Positions 43,994 to 55,411 of a DNA stretch of 64,000 bases are shown piece after piece. Under the pieces are notes generated by a model. The model saw nothing but the letters and a program-made list of their open reading frames with translations, did no database searches and was not told the DNA's origin. The translations under genes and the position numbers were made by a program. The stretch's first letter is position 1; every line of letters begins with the position of its first letter. This stretch comes from Lithobates sylvaticus (lineage: Eukaryota > Chordata > Amphibia > Anura > Ranidae), in the NCBI GenBank assembly GCA_028564925.1, contig CM053030.1, positions 378,817,833 to 378,881,832 on the forward strand, in the 5' to 3' direction.

Positions 43994-45122
43994 GGATGAG
44001 CCGAACACCCCCCTGTTCGGTTCGCACCAGAACCTGCGAACAGACCTAAAGCTCGTGTGAACTTTAGAACCCTATTAAAGTCTATGGGACTCGAACATTC
44101 AAAATCAAAAGTGCTAATTTTAAAGGCTAATATGCAAGTTATTGTCATAAAAAGTGTTTGGGGACCTGGGTCCTGCCCCAGGGGACATGTATCAATGCAA
44201 AAATAAGTTTTAAAAATGGAAGTTTTTTCAGGAGCAGTGATTTTAATAATGCTTAAAGTGAAACAATAAAAGTGTAATATTCCTTTAAATTTCGAGACCC
44301 TTCTCCTCATCAACATAGGGACATGGTGCTTTGAGGGGTCACAGACCCCCAAAGCATCCTCCCAATGTTGAGGGGATGTGGACTGATACGGTTCAGGAGG
44401 GGGGGGCACTCTCTCGTCTCCTCCCTCTTTTCCTGTGGCCTGCCAGGTTGCGTGCTCGGATAAAGGGTCTGGTATGGATTTTGAGGGGGACCCCCACGCC
44501 ATTTTTTTTTTAAGTTTGGCGTGGAGTTTCCATTAAAATCCACGCCAGACCTGGAGGATCTGGTATGGATATTTAGGGGAACCCCATGTAATTTTTTTTT
44601 TTAATTTGACCCGGGGTTCCCCTTAATATCCATACCAGACCTGAAGGGCCTGGTAATTGAATTTCGGGGGAACCCCACGCTTTTTTTTTTTTCTTTTTTT
44701 TTTATCAATGACTTTCAATGACTGTTCTCTGTATTACGAGAGCCGGCAATTCATTATAGCCGTGAGTGATTTTAAATAGCTTCTTCCTGCAAAAATTACA
44801 CTTTGTGCAGGGACAGTTCTAAGCACGGGAAACATGCGCCCCTTTACATGCATACTATACACACCCCCCCAGGTACGAAATTTAAAGGAATATTACACTT
44901 TTATTGTTTCACTTGAAGCATTATTAAAATCACTGCTCCTGAAAAAACGTCCGTTTTTAAAACTTTTTTTTGCATTGATACATGTCCCATAGACTTTTAC
45001 AGGGTGCTCGCAGCTTTTCGAATTTGCCGCAAACACCCCAAATTGTTCGCTGTTCGGGGAACAGGCGAACAGGCAATGTTCGAGTCGAACATGAGTTTGA
45101 CTCGAACTCGAAGCTCATCCCT
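43994..45122. mobile_element. Palindromic MITE (GGGATGAGC ends) with an FB half-core inside
   Basis: Ends GGGATGAGCCGAAC and the inverse GCTCATCCC, flanked by TA. Subterminal GTGTAATATTCCTTTAAATTTCG (44272) and its inverse (44876-44899) mark the inner limit of the arms. FB-type sequence with CCTTCTCCTCATCAACATAGGG and GGGGGACCCCCACGCC blocks (44305-44700) is between them. Confidence 0.7.
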
Positions 45123-45212
45123 ATTCTGCACATGTCTACTAAGCAACATGCTGGTATCTTAAATTAAATTAGTTTTGTGTCATCTTAATTTTTTGGTGGT
45201 AGTAGTCTACTA

Positions 45213-46281
45213 TTAAAGTCCAAACTCAGAAAAAAGTAAGTAAGAAAAAAGTCCTCCCTTACAGTGGGGCTGCATCCGTACTGCAAAGGCTATCTGTTAA
45301 TTTCTGTCTAGGGGATGGTAAAAACACCTTTACTTACTTACTCCCTGAACGTACAGACTGTCTCTTACTGTCCTCATGTCCATTGCAGGGCTATAATTCC
45401 TGCATCAGCCTTTATGACATTGGGGACATCCGAACACCATAGTGCAGGAAAGAAAAGGCTGCAGGGACCAGTGTAGCAATGCAGAGGCAGGGCTGGTGCA
45501 AGGATTTTTGACACCCTAGGTGAAACCTCATTTTGCTGCCCCATTGGCTCCACCCATGACTCCACCCCCTTTGCCCTGCTCATGTGACAGGAGGTGGCAC
45601 TATACAGGAAGCATCAACTCTGCTTCCTCTAGTGCTGGCTCCAGTGCTGTGTTTTCCCTTTAATTACACTACCGCCAGATGGAGCAGCTGCCTGAGACTG
45701 AGTTAGTTACATTCTGCAGTCTGCAGAGCATGCAGAAGTGGAGAGAAATCAGCGGCTGCTTCTGAACACATTTGCAAGTTAAGAACTGTGTTAAATTTGG
45801 AACATGCACACATTGTGTCCACATGTGCTAGCTCCCATCATGGTGGATGAATGACAACATTTTTTTGGGGGTGCAACCACTTTACGAACTACTAAAGTGG
45901 TTGTGGTGAAGGGGTTGCACCCCCAAAAAACGTCCATTCATCCCCATGATGGAAAATGGCACTTTTGAAGATTCGAGGCATGTGTTTTACCATATAATGG
46001 CATGTTCTAAATTCCCACTTTCCAGGGGTGACCCCCAATGTGATGAAGGCAAGATCAAACACACTTTGAACATATAGTCATGTCTGATCTTGTCTTCACT
46101 TAGGCCTAGTTTGCCTAGTGGTAGCACCGGCCTTGTGCAGAGGAGACTGTGGGACCAGAGGATCATGAAAGTAAAACTGTGATATTTAGTCCTCTAGACA
46201 TAAATGAGTAACTATCCCTTGCAGTTCAAGTGCAGCCCACTGCAAAGGGGGACTTTTAATTTTCCCGCAGTTCAACTTTAA
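45213..46281. mobile_element. TTAA-flanked MITE, ~1.07 kb, with internal insertions
   Basis: TTAA-type ends AGTCCAAACTC and the inverse of AGTTGAACTGC. Arms share CCTTACAGTGGGGCTGCA and the inverse TGCAGCCCACTGCAAAGGG. A smaller palindrome is nested inside (GGGGGTGCAACCACTTTA and inverse, 45868-45930). Confidence 0.55.
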
Positions 46282-47361
46282 AGTGGAATGATGAAGCTAT
46301 AGGTAACTTAATTATAAATAAGTCAGGAGATCGGCATAAATAATCATGAACATTATTATATAAGTATATCACTACGTAACTAAAGGATTTTTATATTTTA
46401 AAGTGAACCAGTCTTGGACGTAAATCAAGTTAGCAATCTGTGTTGACTTGTATTTAAAGGTTAAAGTTCCAAGGCTTCTATTTGTTTTTTATTTCACTAC
46501 TAGACAAGTCACTGACCTGCAGCAACTATGTGCAAATCAGCTGACACTTCACTGGCTATATAAAGCAAGGAGTAGGACAATTTCTGTCAAGAAAGGTCCG
46601 CTTTAAAAAAAAAAAAATACATGTTTCAAGAAAGTACACCATTTCTAAATATCTCCTGTGGATAAATATTCTCCTGACTATAATATAGAAGCTTCCTTGT
46701 AATAATATTCTACATTAGATTGTGTCAAGGCCTTTGTTAAACTTCCAAAACAAATAACAACCTTACCCTATATTTTTTTCTGGCTACATGAAAGCACATA
46801 TATTGTAGCCCTGTGTATATATAGTAAACCTATTGTGGAGCTCTATCGATAGCAGTTGAGTTTGATGGATTACATTGGAGACATGAAGGCACAACTCTTG
46901 GTTTAACAACTTTCTCATGGGATCTCATCCAGTAAAGAGAAACAAAAAGATTATAACTGGAGAAGAAACATAATTATTCTTGATGACTGGAAGTATTTAC
47001 TGTTTCTATGAAATCACTTGGGCATTACAAGGAATTGTTAACTGACAAGAAGGTTTGATGAATGTTAGTGAGTTCTCCTCAAAAGTAGAGGTGTTGAAAG
47101 GTCAATGGAAGCTAGGTCCAAAAGGGAAAAAACATTTCAAACTCAGAAATACATGTACAATATCTGACATAGGATTCTCTTTTATTCTATTTTATTACGT
47201 TAAAGCTGAACTTCAGGCCGTTAAGAAAGACACATTTTAATGCAGTTCTGAATTCACCAATACATCATGAATTGTACATTTATTTAAATTCAACTAGTGT
47301 TTACACCTGAATTTGACTTGACATCAGCCTCTTGCATTTATCTTTACAGCAGCATCCAGAA
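46282..47361. other. No gene recognised
   Basis: AT-rich sequence. A run of 12 A near 46607 and the frame at 47055-47240 show no recognisable domain. Confidence 0.4.
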
Positions 47362-47364
47362 TTA

Positions 47365-47789
47365 AGCCCCATACACACGGTCGGAAAATCCGACCACCAA
47401 ATCCATCGGATTTGGTCCGACGGATTTAGTCCGACACTGGTGTTGCATACACACAGTCGGACAAAGTTGTCGGAAAATCCGATCATTCTGAACGTGGTGA
47501 CGTTTGTTGCCTACGACGGGACTACGTAGAGGCTAGTAGCCAATAGCTTTGGTCTTGTAATGTGATCTGAGCATGCGTGGCACTTTGTCCGTCGGAATTC
47601 GCTACACGCGATCGGAATTGGTGTGATCGGACTTTGTTGTCGGAAAATCTTTAGAGCAGGAGATAGAACTTTGTCCGTCGGACAATCCGATGGAAACTGT
47701 CCGATGGTGCCTACACACGGTCGGAATTTCCGACAACATTGTCCGATAGGACAGAATCCATCGGAAAATCCGACCGTGTGTATGGGGCT
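47365..47789. mobile_element. Harbinger-like palindromic MITE, 425 bp, TTA target duplication
   Basis: Ends AGCCCCATACACACGGTCGG and the exact inverse CCGACCGTGTGTATGGGGCT; TTA on both sides (47362-47364, 47790-47792). The arms pair over most of the length and are built of GTCGGA/TCCGAC repeats. Confidence 0.88.
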
Positions 47790-48274
47790 TTAGACAGGCA
47801 TGGGGGGGACACGTGTGCTACATGGTAATAGCAAAGAATTGTTTGTGCTGTGGTGTGATCTCAAAAGTGAATGGTAGCTTTCACATACAAGCAGTATCAG
47901 ACACCCCAACCTGCAAAAACTAATTTCAGGGGGGTGGTAAGCTAATTTCAGGGAGGTCATGCTCAGTGCAGACAACCTGCCCCCCCCCCCATTCATAATA
48001 AAATACTATAAAAAAAAAAACAACTTTAAAAGATAATGTTGTGTCATACTAACCTCAATATGTCTCTTACATTCATTTAACCCACAATGGGCTATGGAGA
48101 ATTCACTGCTGCAAACAGTGCAGCGCGCTACACCGTCATTGTTTTTTACACCTATTATGCATGGGTACACTTTAGTGTAGTCTGGGGTGAAGTGCGTATT
48201 GTACTTCTTTTTTTTTTTTTACTCTTCCATGATGGTTCTGCACTACCACTGATAACCCTGGCCCTGCCTGTGTA

Positions 48275-48575
48275 GTAACCTCATCAGTGCCAACACTGCA
48301 GCCTCACTATGCCCATCTGCAGCCTCACTGTACCAATAATACAGCCTTGTCAGTGCCCATCAATGCAGCCCCACTGAGCCATCAATGCAGCCTCACTGTG
48401 CCCATCTGCGGTCTCGTTAGTGTCAACAATGCAGCCTCACTGTGCCAACAATGCATTCTCACTGTGCCCATCTGTATCCTCATCAGTACCCATCTGCAGC
48501 CTCACTGTGCCAACAATGCAGCCTTACTGTGTCCATCTGTATCCTTATCAGTGCCCATCTGCAGCCTCGCCAGTA
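48275..48575. repeat. Degenerate tandem array, CAGCCTCACTGTGCC(A/C) unit
   Basis: About ten units of roughly 20-40 bp with CTCACTGTGCC, CCATCTGCAGCCTCA and AACAATGCAGCC. The plus-strand frame through it (His/Leu/Ala-rich) is an array by-product. Confidence 0.8.
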
Positions 48576-48780
48576 CCTTGAGTACACATAGAGGGTGTCT
48601 CCCGCTGTGTCATGCAGCTGTAGTCTTAACTGTTCGGCAGCCATCCCCTGTAACAAAGCCCCACCTCAGGTGGCAGTGCAGGCTCAGAGATTGTGCCGCA
48701 CTCATAGGTGTCCGCGAGCCCGCCGTCAAATGCGGGAGTATCCCATGAGTTGCGGGAAACTTGAGATGTCTGCAGTATAC

Positions 48781-49442
48781 TTAAAGTGGTTGTAAACCAC
48801 TGCTGGTTAAAAAATAAATAAAAAACACCTGTAAGGCAATTACATAATGAGCTAGTATCCATCTCATACTAGCACATTATGAAACACTTACCTTACAATG
48901 AAGCCCTTCCGCTGCACGCTGTCACCACTGAGAGAGCCAACATCCCCCGGTCTTTCTTCCAGGTTTGCGCGCTCTGGCTGTGTGATCAGCCAGAGCCACG
49001 ATGATGTCACTCATGATGGGGGCATGCGCTCTTGGTTCCTGCACGAAGCTCTGAAGTTCCAGCAAGGTATGCCAGACCTTCACAGCGCATGCGCCTATAA
49101 GATCACCTTTTTTGGGCAGAATTTCTATTTTCATAATAAATAGAAGTGTTTTCCAATGCCATTCCTGCCCTCCCATGTGTTTTTCTCTCACTTACCTCAT
49201 TCGCATGATTTTTGGAATGTTGTCAGTCTTGTATCTTTAAAAGGATTTTCAGATGACATCACTTCCTGTAGTTTGTATCAGCATTCACTTTCTGTTAGGT
49301 CATCTCCCAGAAGCTTCACGTCCTTGTTGCATCACAGAAGAGGGCATGATAAGGTGTGTTCACCACTCTGGACCACACCTCCCTCATTACAATACCACCT
49401 TCCACCCACTTCCTATACAATCTGATTGTACAATCTCCTTTA
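48781..49442. mobile_element. TTAA-type MITE start and an ACAATCTGATTGTACAATC repeat
   Basis: TTAAAGTGGTTGTAAACC (48781) matches the MITE at 13181; its right end is not clear. At 49416-49442 begins a different repeat (ACAATCTGATTGTACAATCT), also seen at 56755, which is interrupted here by the second LINE and resumes at 53809. Confidence 0.5.
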
Positions 49443-49796
49443 TTTTATTTATTTTTTTTCCCCTCCACTTCAGCCATATTCAAGAGATTATTATTCAATT
49501 TCCCGTTCATTTATATCTCTCGTTATATTTCACATCATCGTGGAGTTTTATTACAAAAAGGATTAAACTGTGCAGTTTACCATTTTACATATTATATATT
49601 ATCTCTTTTAAATTTTTATTTCACTTTTATAATGTGTGGAATTTTCTTTTTATCTACCTATTCCCATTCTTTCCCTCCCCTCTCCCATTCCCACCCCCCC
49701 CTCCCTATTTCTCAATACCTCTCGTCTTCTTGTAGCGGACACCCTTCGCTCTATCATTCTATTCACATGATAGTTTCGGCATATTCCCATGTCTGC

Positions 49797-50905
49797 TTAA
49801 AAGTCGGCCATTTTTCCCATTTTTTCAGACATTCTTCTTCTCCTTCCCCTCCAACAGTTCTGTGAGTTGTCTGAGTGAATTTTATTTAATTTATCAGGTG
49901 TCCTATACCATCTGTAGAGGCATTTATAATTCATCTCCATCGTCATAGTGTCAATAGCTGATTTGTGAGTTAATTTCAATATTTTTTTAATTTTGTGCAT
50001 ATACTCATGTGATCCCAAATCCATGCCCCATTTAAGAAAAAAAGGTGGTATCTCCGGTTGCTCCTCTGCAAGGATAGCTGTATATAATCGGGATATGATT
50101 TTTTTTTTTTTTTTTGTTTTGTCCCCACATCCGCACAAATTTTTTCTAGTGCTGTGTATTTTTCTTTTGTTCTAATCGGTTGGGGAAGGCTTCTTACAAA
50201 ATGGATCAACTGCAGATATCGCCACTCATTAATTCTTATTTGTGCCCCATTGTGTTGTAGTTCTTCTAGTGTTTTAGTGAGTATGTTATGGTCAATTAAA
50301 AAATAGTCAATGCGTGTATACGTCCCATGTACAGGGGAGAAGAAGGTATAGTCCCGTGTTTTAGGGTGGAGAGCTCTCCACACATCCACCAATTGGTTTT
50401 GATACATTTTTTGTTTCAATATTTTAAGGGACGCCTGTCCCGTCCCCTGTACATGTGACGTACTATCTTCTTGAGGATTTAAGCATAGATTGAAATCTCC
50501 GGCCATTATTACTATCCCTCTCCTGAACTGCGCCAGAATCCCTATCATTCTTTTTAGGAATTTTGATGGGTCTCTATTTGGGGCATATATGTTACCCAAA
50601 GTACATTCTGTTTCCCCTATGAACCCTCTTAAAAAGAGGAATCTCCCCTCAGGGTCTATGAGCCTTTCCTCTAGTTTGAACCTAGTTTCTCTTGAGAACC
50701 CTATTGCGACTCCCTTTGCTTTGTTAGTCGTTGAATCAGCATAAAACCAAATGGGATGTTCCTTAGAGTATAATTTTACATTGGTCCCTAAATAGAGATG
50801 AGTCTCTTGGAGGAAGATTATATCCGCTTGGTGATATTTAAGCTCTTTTAGGACTTTTGGCAGGTGTATTCAATCCTCGAACATTATATGTCAGCAACTT
50901 AATAT
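49797..50905 (-). pseudogene. LINE ORF2 remnant: endonuclease fused to C-terminal region
   Basis: On the minus strand, about 50905-50280 encodes an AP-type endonuclease (FLQETHLYLGTN, KGVAIGFSRE, GRFLFLRGF, MAGDFNLCLNP, DYFLIDH). Just after it, the frame passes into sequence like the C-terminal part of the intact ORF2 (WRYLQLIHFVRSLPQ against YKFLQIRHFLNT), so roughly 800 residues including the whole reverse transcriptase are deleted. A frameshift lies in the lysine-rich run near 50100-50125. The tail (YKCLYRWYRTPDKLNKIHSD, then NCWRG) matches the family's conserved C-terminal block. Non-functional. Confidence 0.85.
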
Positions 50906-51389
50906 TGTGATGAATTCTTCATTTTTTTTTCCCTTTTCCCTTCCAAAAAGACGAGAGGTATTGTTCCCCACCGGACCCCCCCTCCCTCCTCCCTACCCCC
51001 CCCCCCTCCTCCCTCCCCTATCCCCCCTCCCCTACCCCCCCCTCCCTTGCCTCCCCCTCCCCTTGCCCTTCTTCCTGACCAGTTCTGGTCCCTAGACCGT
51101 TGGCTGATCCGAACATCTTTTCCGGTTTCAGCTTTCAGTCTTCAAGTCTCGAGGTGTTGCTCTGATCTCCGCCCAATTTCCGCGCCCCTCCCACGGGATA
51201 TTCCCAGGAGGGGAGTGGAGTGGGTTTACTGGACCAAGCTTTCTCACCTCCCTGTTTTAACCCACGCCTCCCTCAATCCCCCCCGCCTCCTCCCCCCAGG
51301 GGCAGGAAAAAAAAAAAAAAAAAGAAACACTCACAATCTCCCTGGGGGGGGGGGGTCCCCCTCAAGGTGGATGGGACCCTACACCCCCT

Positions 51390-52445
51390 CTCTCTCCCTC
51401 CACTCCGGAATTTCAATTGCCTGCAATCCCAGGGCATTATAGAATTCCGGGAGCTCTTCTGGAAATCTCAGTTTTACCGATTTGCCCTCACTGTATCCTA
51501 TTAAACAGGCTGGGAACCCCCAGCTATATTTTATATTCTCTATTTTCATTTGTGCTAATATAAGGGTCTAAGGAATCGCCTTCTGGCCAACGTCTCTGGG
51601 GCCAGATCTATAAAAATTTGTATTTCAGTCCCGTTGACTTTTAATGGGGGTTTGCCTCTTAGGTTATTCCAGATTGCCAACTTATCTTCAAAATTCTGGA
51701 ATCTAACCAGAATATCTCTCGGGCTGTCTGGTGATATATGTTGAGGCCTCCTAAGTCTGTGTACCCTGTCGATTTTTAGTTCGTTTTCAGGGCCCTTGTT
51801 CCATACTGGGCCAAATATCTCCTTAATTACTACCCTGAGGTCTTCCGTATTTTCCTCTGTAAGGGCGCGAATCCTTAGATTCTGTCGCCTACTTTGGTTT
51901 TCCTGTTCTTCTAACTTGTATCTGATTCTCCTCTGCGCTTTCCTTGTTTCTTTAAGCTGGTCTTTTACTGCGCTTAATTCCAATATGTGATTGTCAATCT
52001 TGTTTTAATTTTCCTCCACTCGTGTAAGCAAGTGGCTTAGATCTGTTCGGAGTGCCGTTATCTCTGTTTTAATTACGTTCTCCATTCGGATTAACATCTC
52101 CGAAATTTCTAGTTTTGTAGCTATCTGTGCGGTGTTGGCTATGTCTTCGCTGACACTCCTATCCTGCTCGCTTTCTATAGTCGTTTCGCCCCCGGAGGCT
52201 CCGACCGGATCATCCTTTTTTTTATTTGTATCCTTTTTCTTTGCTTGTTTACTCATTTTCTGCTCTTCTGGGCCTGGGCTTTTGGGGCTCGCACCTTTTA
52301 CCAAATATTGTTTGATTGTGCTCGTACTTACTTTATTCTTTGGTGTTTTCATTTCGCTTGCTTTCGGAGTTTTTCCTTTCATACTAGCAGGTACTAGTGT
52401 CGGTCTAACTGTCTTGGAATGAAAAGAAAAGTGGAAACCCCTCAA
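51390..52445 (-). pseudogene. LINE ORF1 remnant (L1 ORF1p-like)
   Basis: On the minus strand the N-terminal part (52445-52005) is Lys/Ser/Pro-rich, then a coiled-coil-like segment (ISEMLIRMENVIKTEITALR). One TAA stop near 52003 interrupts it. The frame continues with RRQNLRIRALTE, KIDRVHRLRRPQ and SPRDILVRFQNF, the L1 RNA-recognition domain, to 51555. A frameshift follows and the C-terminal domain (YSWGFPACLIGYSEGKSVKL, then LQAIEIPEW) is in another frame down to about 51390. ORF1 is recognisable along its full length but is broken. Confidence 0.85.
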
Positions 52446-54616
52446 AAAGTCAATGTAATTAGGCGAGTAAGTCCAATGGATTTTGGTAGAGGGAGCAGGA
52501 TTTTTTATATTTTTTACACTTTCCGTGTCTCAGTCCTTTATATATCCTATTTTCCTGTCCTCCCTTACTTCTCAACAGTACTTTACGTTTGTGCTCAACC
52601 GTTTGAAATGGGGCCTACAAGAGGCCTAAGGAAGGCAGATACTCAGGGGTTTCTGACGTTTAGCTTTCCCGTTTACAAACAAGTAGGGAGGGCGAAATGA
52701 AAGACTAATATAATAAAAAAAAAAAAAAAAAGGACAGAGCAAAAGAAAGAGAGATGGATCCAGGGTTATACGAATGGCATTTATAAGTTTTCTCTCTATG
52801 TGTTGTATCCTGTCCAATTCGCTGCCAATCCTTGGCATAATACCAGGACGCAACCAGTATAAACACGGGAAAGACACAGAAAAAAAAAAAAAAGCAAAGG
52901 GGTTTTACCCCGTGTTTTACAGATTCAGGTATCTTTGGCGTTTTTTACTTTCTATTACACAGTTTGTTGCACCAGATTTATTTCTTATTTCGTTTGGCTC
53001 CTATTATGTATTTAATTGCAATTATTTTCTTCAGTAGTTATAGGGAGAGATGGAGGAAAAAAGAAAAAAACAAAAAAAACAAAGGCATCTCTTCGTTTAT
53101 GCGTCTTCTATACCTCTATGCTGTATTCATGCTGCTTACACGTTGTTTTAACACAGTCTTACAGTTCCTTTTTATCTCTCACATTTCATGACTTTATAGC
53201 GCGTCTGTGATTTACATTTAAATAGCGTTTTTATATGGTATCTTGTTTAAAGTAACATAGACACAGCTATTTTCACTTCCTTTATAGAGAGAGCATAGAA
53301 TCCAGGCACTTACCCTCTCCGCTATGATCCACTGTCTCGTTCCCCTTAATACGGGGACTTACCCTTGCTGTCTTCTATGAATCCAGGGATCTTTTTGATG
53401 CATCTCTTACCCATTGTTTGAGGAGAGGGGATTTTCTAGTTGCTGCAGCACTTTGTCCGGAGTGGAGGTGAGAGGGGGGGGGGCGAGTCTTTGGGGTCCC
53501 CAGGACGGCGGGTTCTGGGTCGTGGAGGCGTTAGGAAGGAGCAGCAGGATGTTGCAGGATGTTACTTAAGCGAGCGGCGTCCTCCGCATTTCGCGCCGGT
53601 GTCCCAAGCGGCGTGCTGCGGTCGATGGCGCCGGCTCACTCGCTAGTCTCTCTATTGCACAGGGGGGTCATCAGCGAGGGATCTTGCGGTCTCTCATTCC
53701 GCGCACTCACCCTCGGCTTGGCTCGTCAGGTGTTCCGATCAGGCTCCTCCCTCCCTGAGACACTACGTGCTCTCACGTCCTCACCATCTCCCCGTACAAT
53801 CTCCTTTAGATCTCCCATCAGCTATGTAGTACAAGGGCCTGCCTGATTTGCTACAAATTATATGGATTGTTCAGGTGTGTCGTCTATTCCATGGTTCTGG
53901 TAAATCTAATGCCGCGTACACACAAAGGGACTATCCCGCGGGATTGTCCACTGGACTCGAGCCGGCGGACTAGGTTTTAAGTTTTGTTTTAAAATTATCC
54001 GCTGGACTTGGCAGTCCGGCGGATAATCCCGCCGTTAGTAGGCTAGTCCGCCGGACTTTTGAAATGAGGGGACTTTCCGATCATCAGAAAGTCCGTTCAT
54101 TTAGCACGTAACTTCAGGTAGACGGAGCTAGCGAAGGCAGTGAATGCCGCCGCGCTAGCCCCGTCACCTGGCATGGATTTAAAGGGAATCTCCAAGCCGA
54201 AAAACGGCGTGAGGGTCCCCCCCAAATCCATCTCAGACCCTTATCCAAGCACGCAGCCCGGCAGGCCAGGAAAGGGGTGGGGACGAGCGAGCACCCCCCC
54301 TCCTGAACCATACCAGGCCACGTGCCCTCAACATGAGGGGTGCCCTGGGGAAAGGGGGGCCGTGCGGCCCCCCCACCCCAAAGCACCTTGTCCCCATGTT
54401 GATGAGGACAAGGACCTCTTCCCGACAACCCTGGCCATTGGTTGTCGGGGTCTGCGGGGGGGGCTTATCGGAAACCGGGAGCCCCCTTTAATAAGGGGGC
54501 CCCCAGATCCTGGCCCCCCACCCTATGTGAATGAGTAAGGGGTACGATGTACCCCTACCCATTCACCTATGGTGTAAAGTGTAAATAAAAAAAAACACAC
54601 ATTTTGTAAAAAATAT

Positions 54617-54622
54617 TTTATT
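54617..54622 (-). terminator. AATAAA signal, FB copy D left arm
   Basis: TTTATT mirrors the right-arm AATAAA, about 300 bp beyond the TATA box. A TGTGT-rich stretch follows it on the minus strand (inverse of ACACACATTTTG). Confidence 0.55.
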
Positions 54623-54918
54623 GCACTGCTCCGGGGGTCTTCTTCCGTCTTGGGGGGTCTTCTCGCCGGACTCCTCCGCCATTTACCTAGCTCTTTTACC
54701 GAGCAGAGGAGGCCGGCTACCTTCTTCGTCGTCGACGCCGTCGTCTGGGGGTCTCGATCCGCCTTCCGGGGTCTTCCGGGGTCTCTTCTGTTCTTGCCGT
54801 GGCCGTCGTTTTCCGCGCCGCCGGCACCGCCTTCTTGTTCTTCTTCCTCTTCTTCTTCTTCCGATGTTGACTCGTCGCTGTCTCTGGCCGGAATGCCAGA
54901 GCCGCGCTGTGCTGGGAC

Positions 54919-54925
54919 TTATATA
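54919..54925 (-). promoter_or_regulatory. TATA box, FB copy D left arm
   Basis: TTATATA (TATATAA leftward), exact mirror of the right-arm box. A CCCTGTCCCCTTGTCCC segment lies upstream on that strand. Confidence 0.6.
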
Positions 54926-55073
54926 GGGACAAGGGGACAGGGTCACATGCTCATGTCACATGGTGACCCCGCCCCCCTGTGATGTCACAGTCCCAGCATC
55001 CTCCGGGACTGTGACATCACAAGGGGGCGGGGTCACCATGTGACATGAGCATGTGACCCTGTCCCCTTGTCCC

Positions 55074-55080
55074 TATATAA
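55074..55080 (+). promoter_or_regulatory. TATA box, FB copy D right arm
   Basis: TATATAA about 75 bp from the centre. The two TATA boxes face outward 150 bp apart, sharing TGACATCA and GTCACATG motifs. Confidence 0.6.
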
Positions 55081-55405
55081 GTCCCAGAACAGCGCGGCTC
55101 TGGCATTCCGGCCAGAGACAGTGACGAGTCAACATCGGAAGAAGAAGAAGAAGAAGAGGAAGAAGAACAAGAAGAAGAAGAAGAAGGTGGCGCCGGCTGC
55201 GCGGAAAACGACGACCGTGGCAAAAACAGAAGAGACCCCGGAAGACCCCGGAAGACCCCCGAAGGTGGATCGAGACCCCCAGACGACGGCGTCGACAACG
55301 AAGAAGGTAGCCGGCCTCCTCTGCTTGGTAAAAGAGCTAGGTAAATGGCGGAGGAGTCCAGCGAGAAGACCCCCCCAAGACGGAAGAAGACCCCCGGAGC
55401 AGTGC

Positions 55406-55411
55406 AATAAA
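55406..55411 (+). terminator. AATAAA signal, FB copy D right arm
   Basis: AATAAA 332 bp downstream of the TATA box, followed within 25 bases by GTGTGTTTTTTT, the usual order of a cleavage and polyadenylation site. Confidence 0.6.

Larger units (their letters stand above)
49443..53793 (-). mobile_element. Second L1-type LINE, 4.35 kb, internally deleted, 15-bp target duplication
   Basis: GTACAATCTCCTTTA lies at both 49428-49442 and 53794-53808. A T-rich tract just right of the left copy is the A tail of a minus-strand element. The order on the minus strand is 5' leader (to about 52446), ORF1, ORF2 endonuclease, then directly the C-terminal part of ORF2, then the 3' UTR. The reverse-transcriptase region is missing. 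Protein sequence differs strongly from the LINE at 25.5-33.5 kb, so this is another family. Damaged and unable to move itself. Confidence 0.85.

Noticed and set aside
48287-48748. 153-aa frame rich in His, Leu and Cys
   Set aside because: Generated by the CAGCCTCACTGTGCC array; no domain.
53440-53846. Frames in the GC-rich stretch (68 and 95 aa)
   Set aside because: They lie antisense within the 5' leader of the second LINE.
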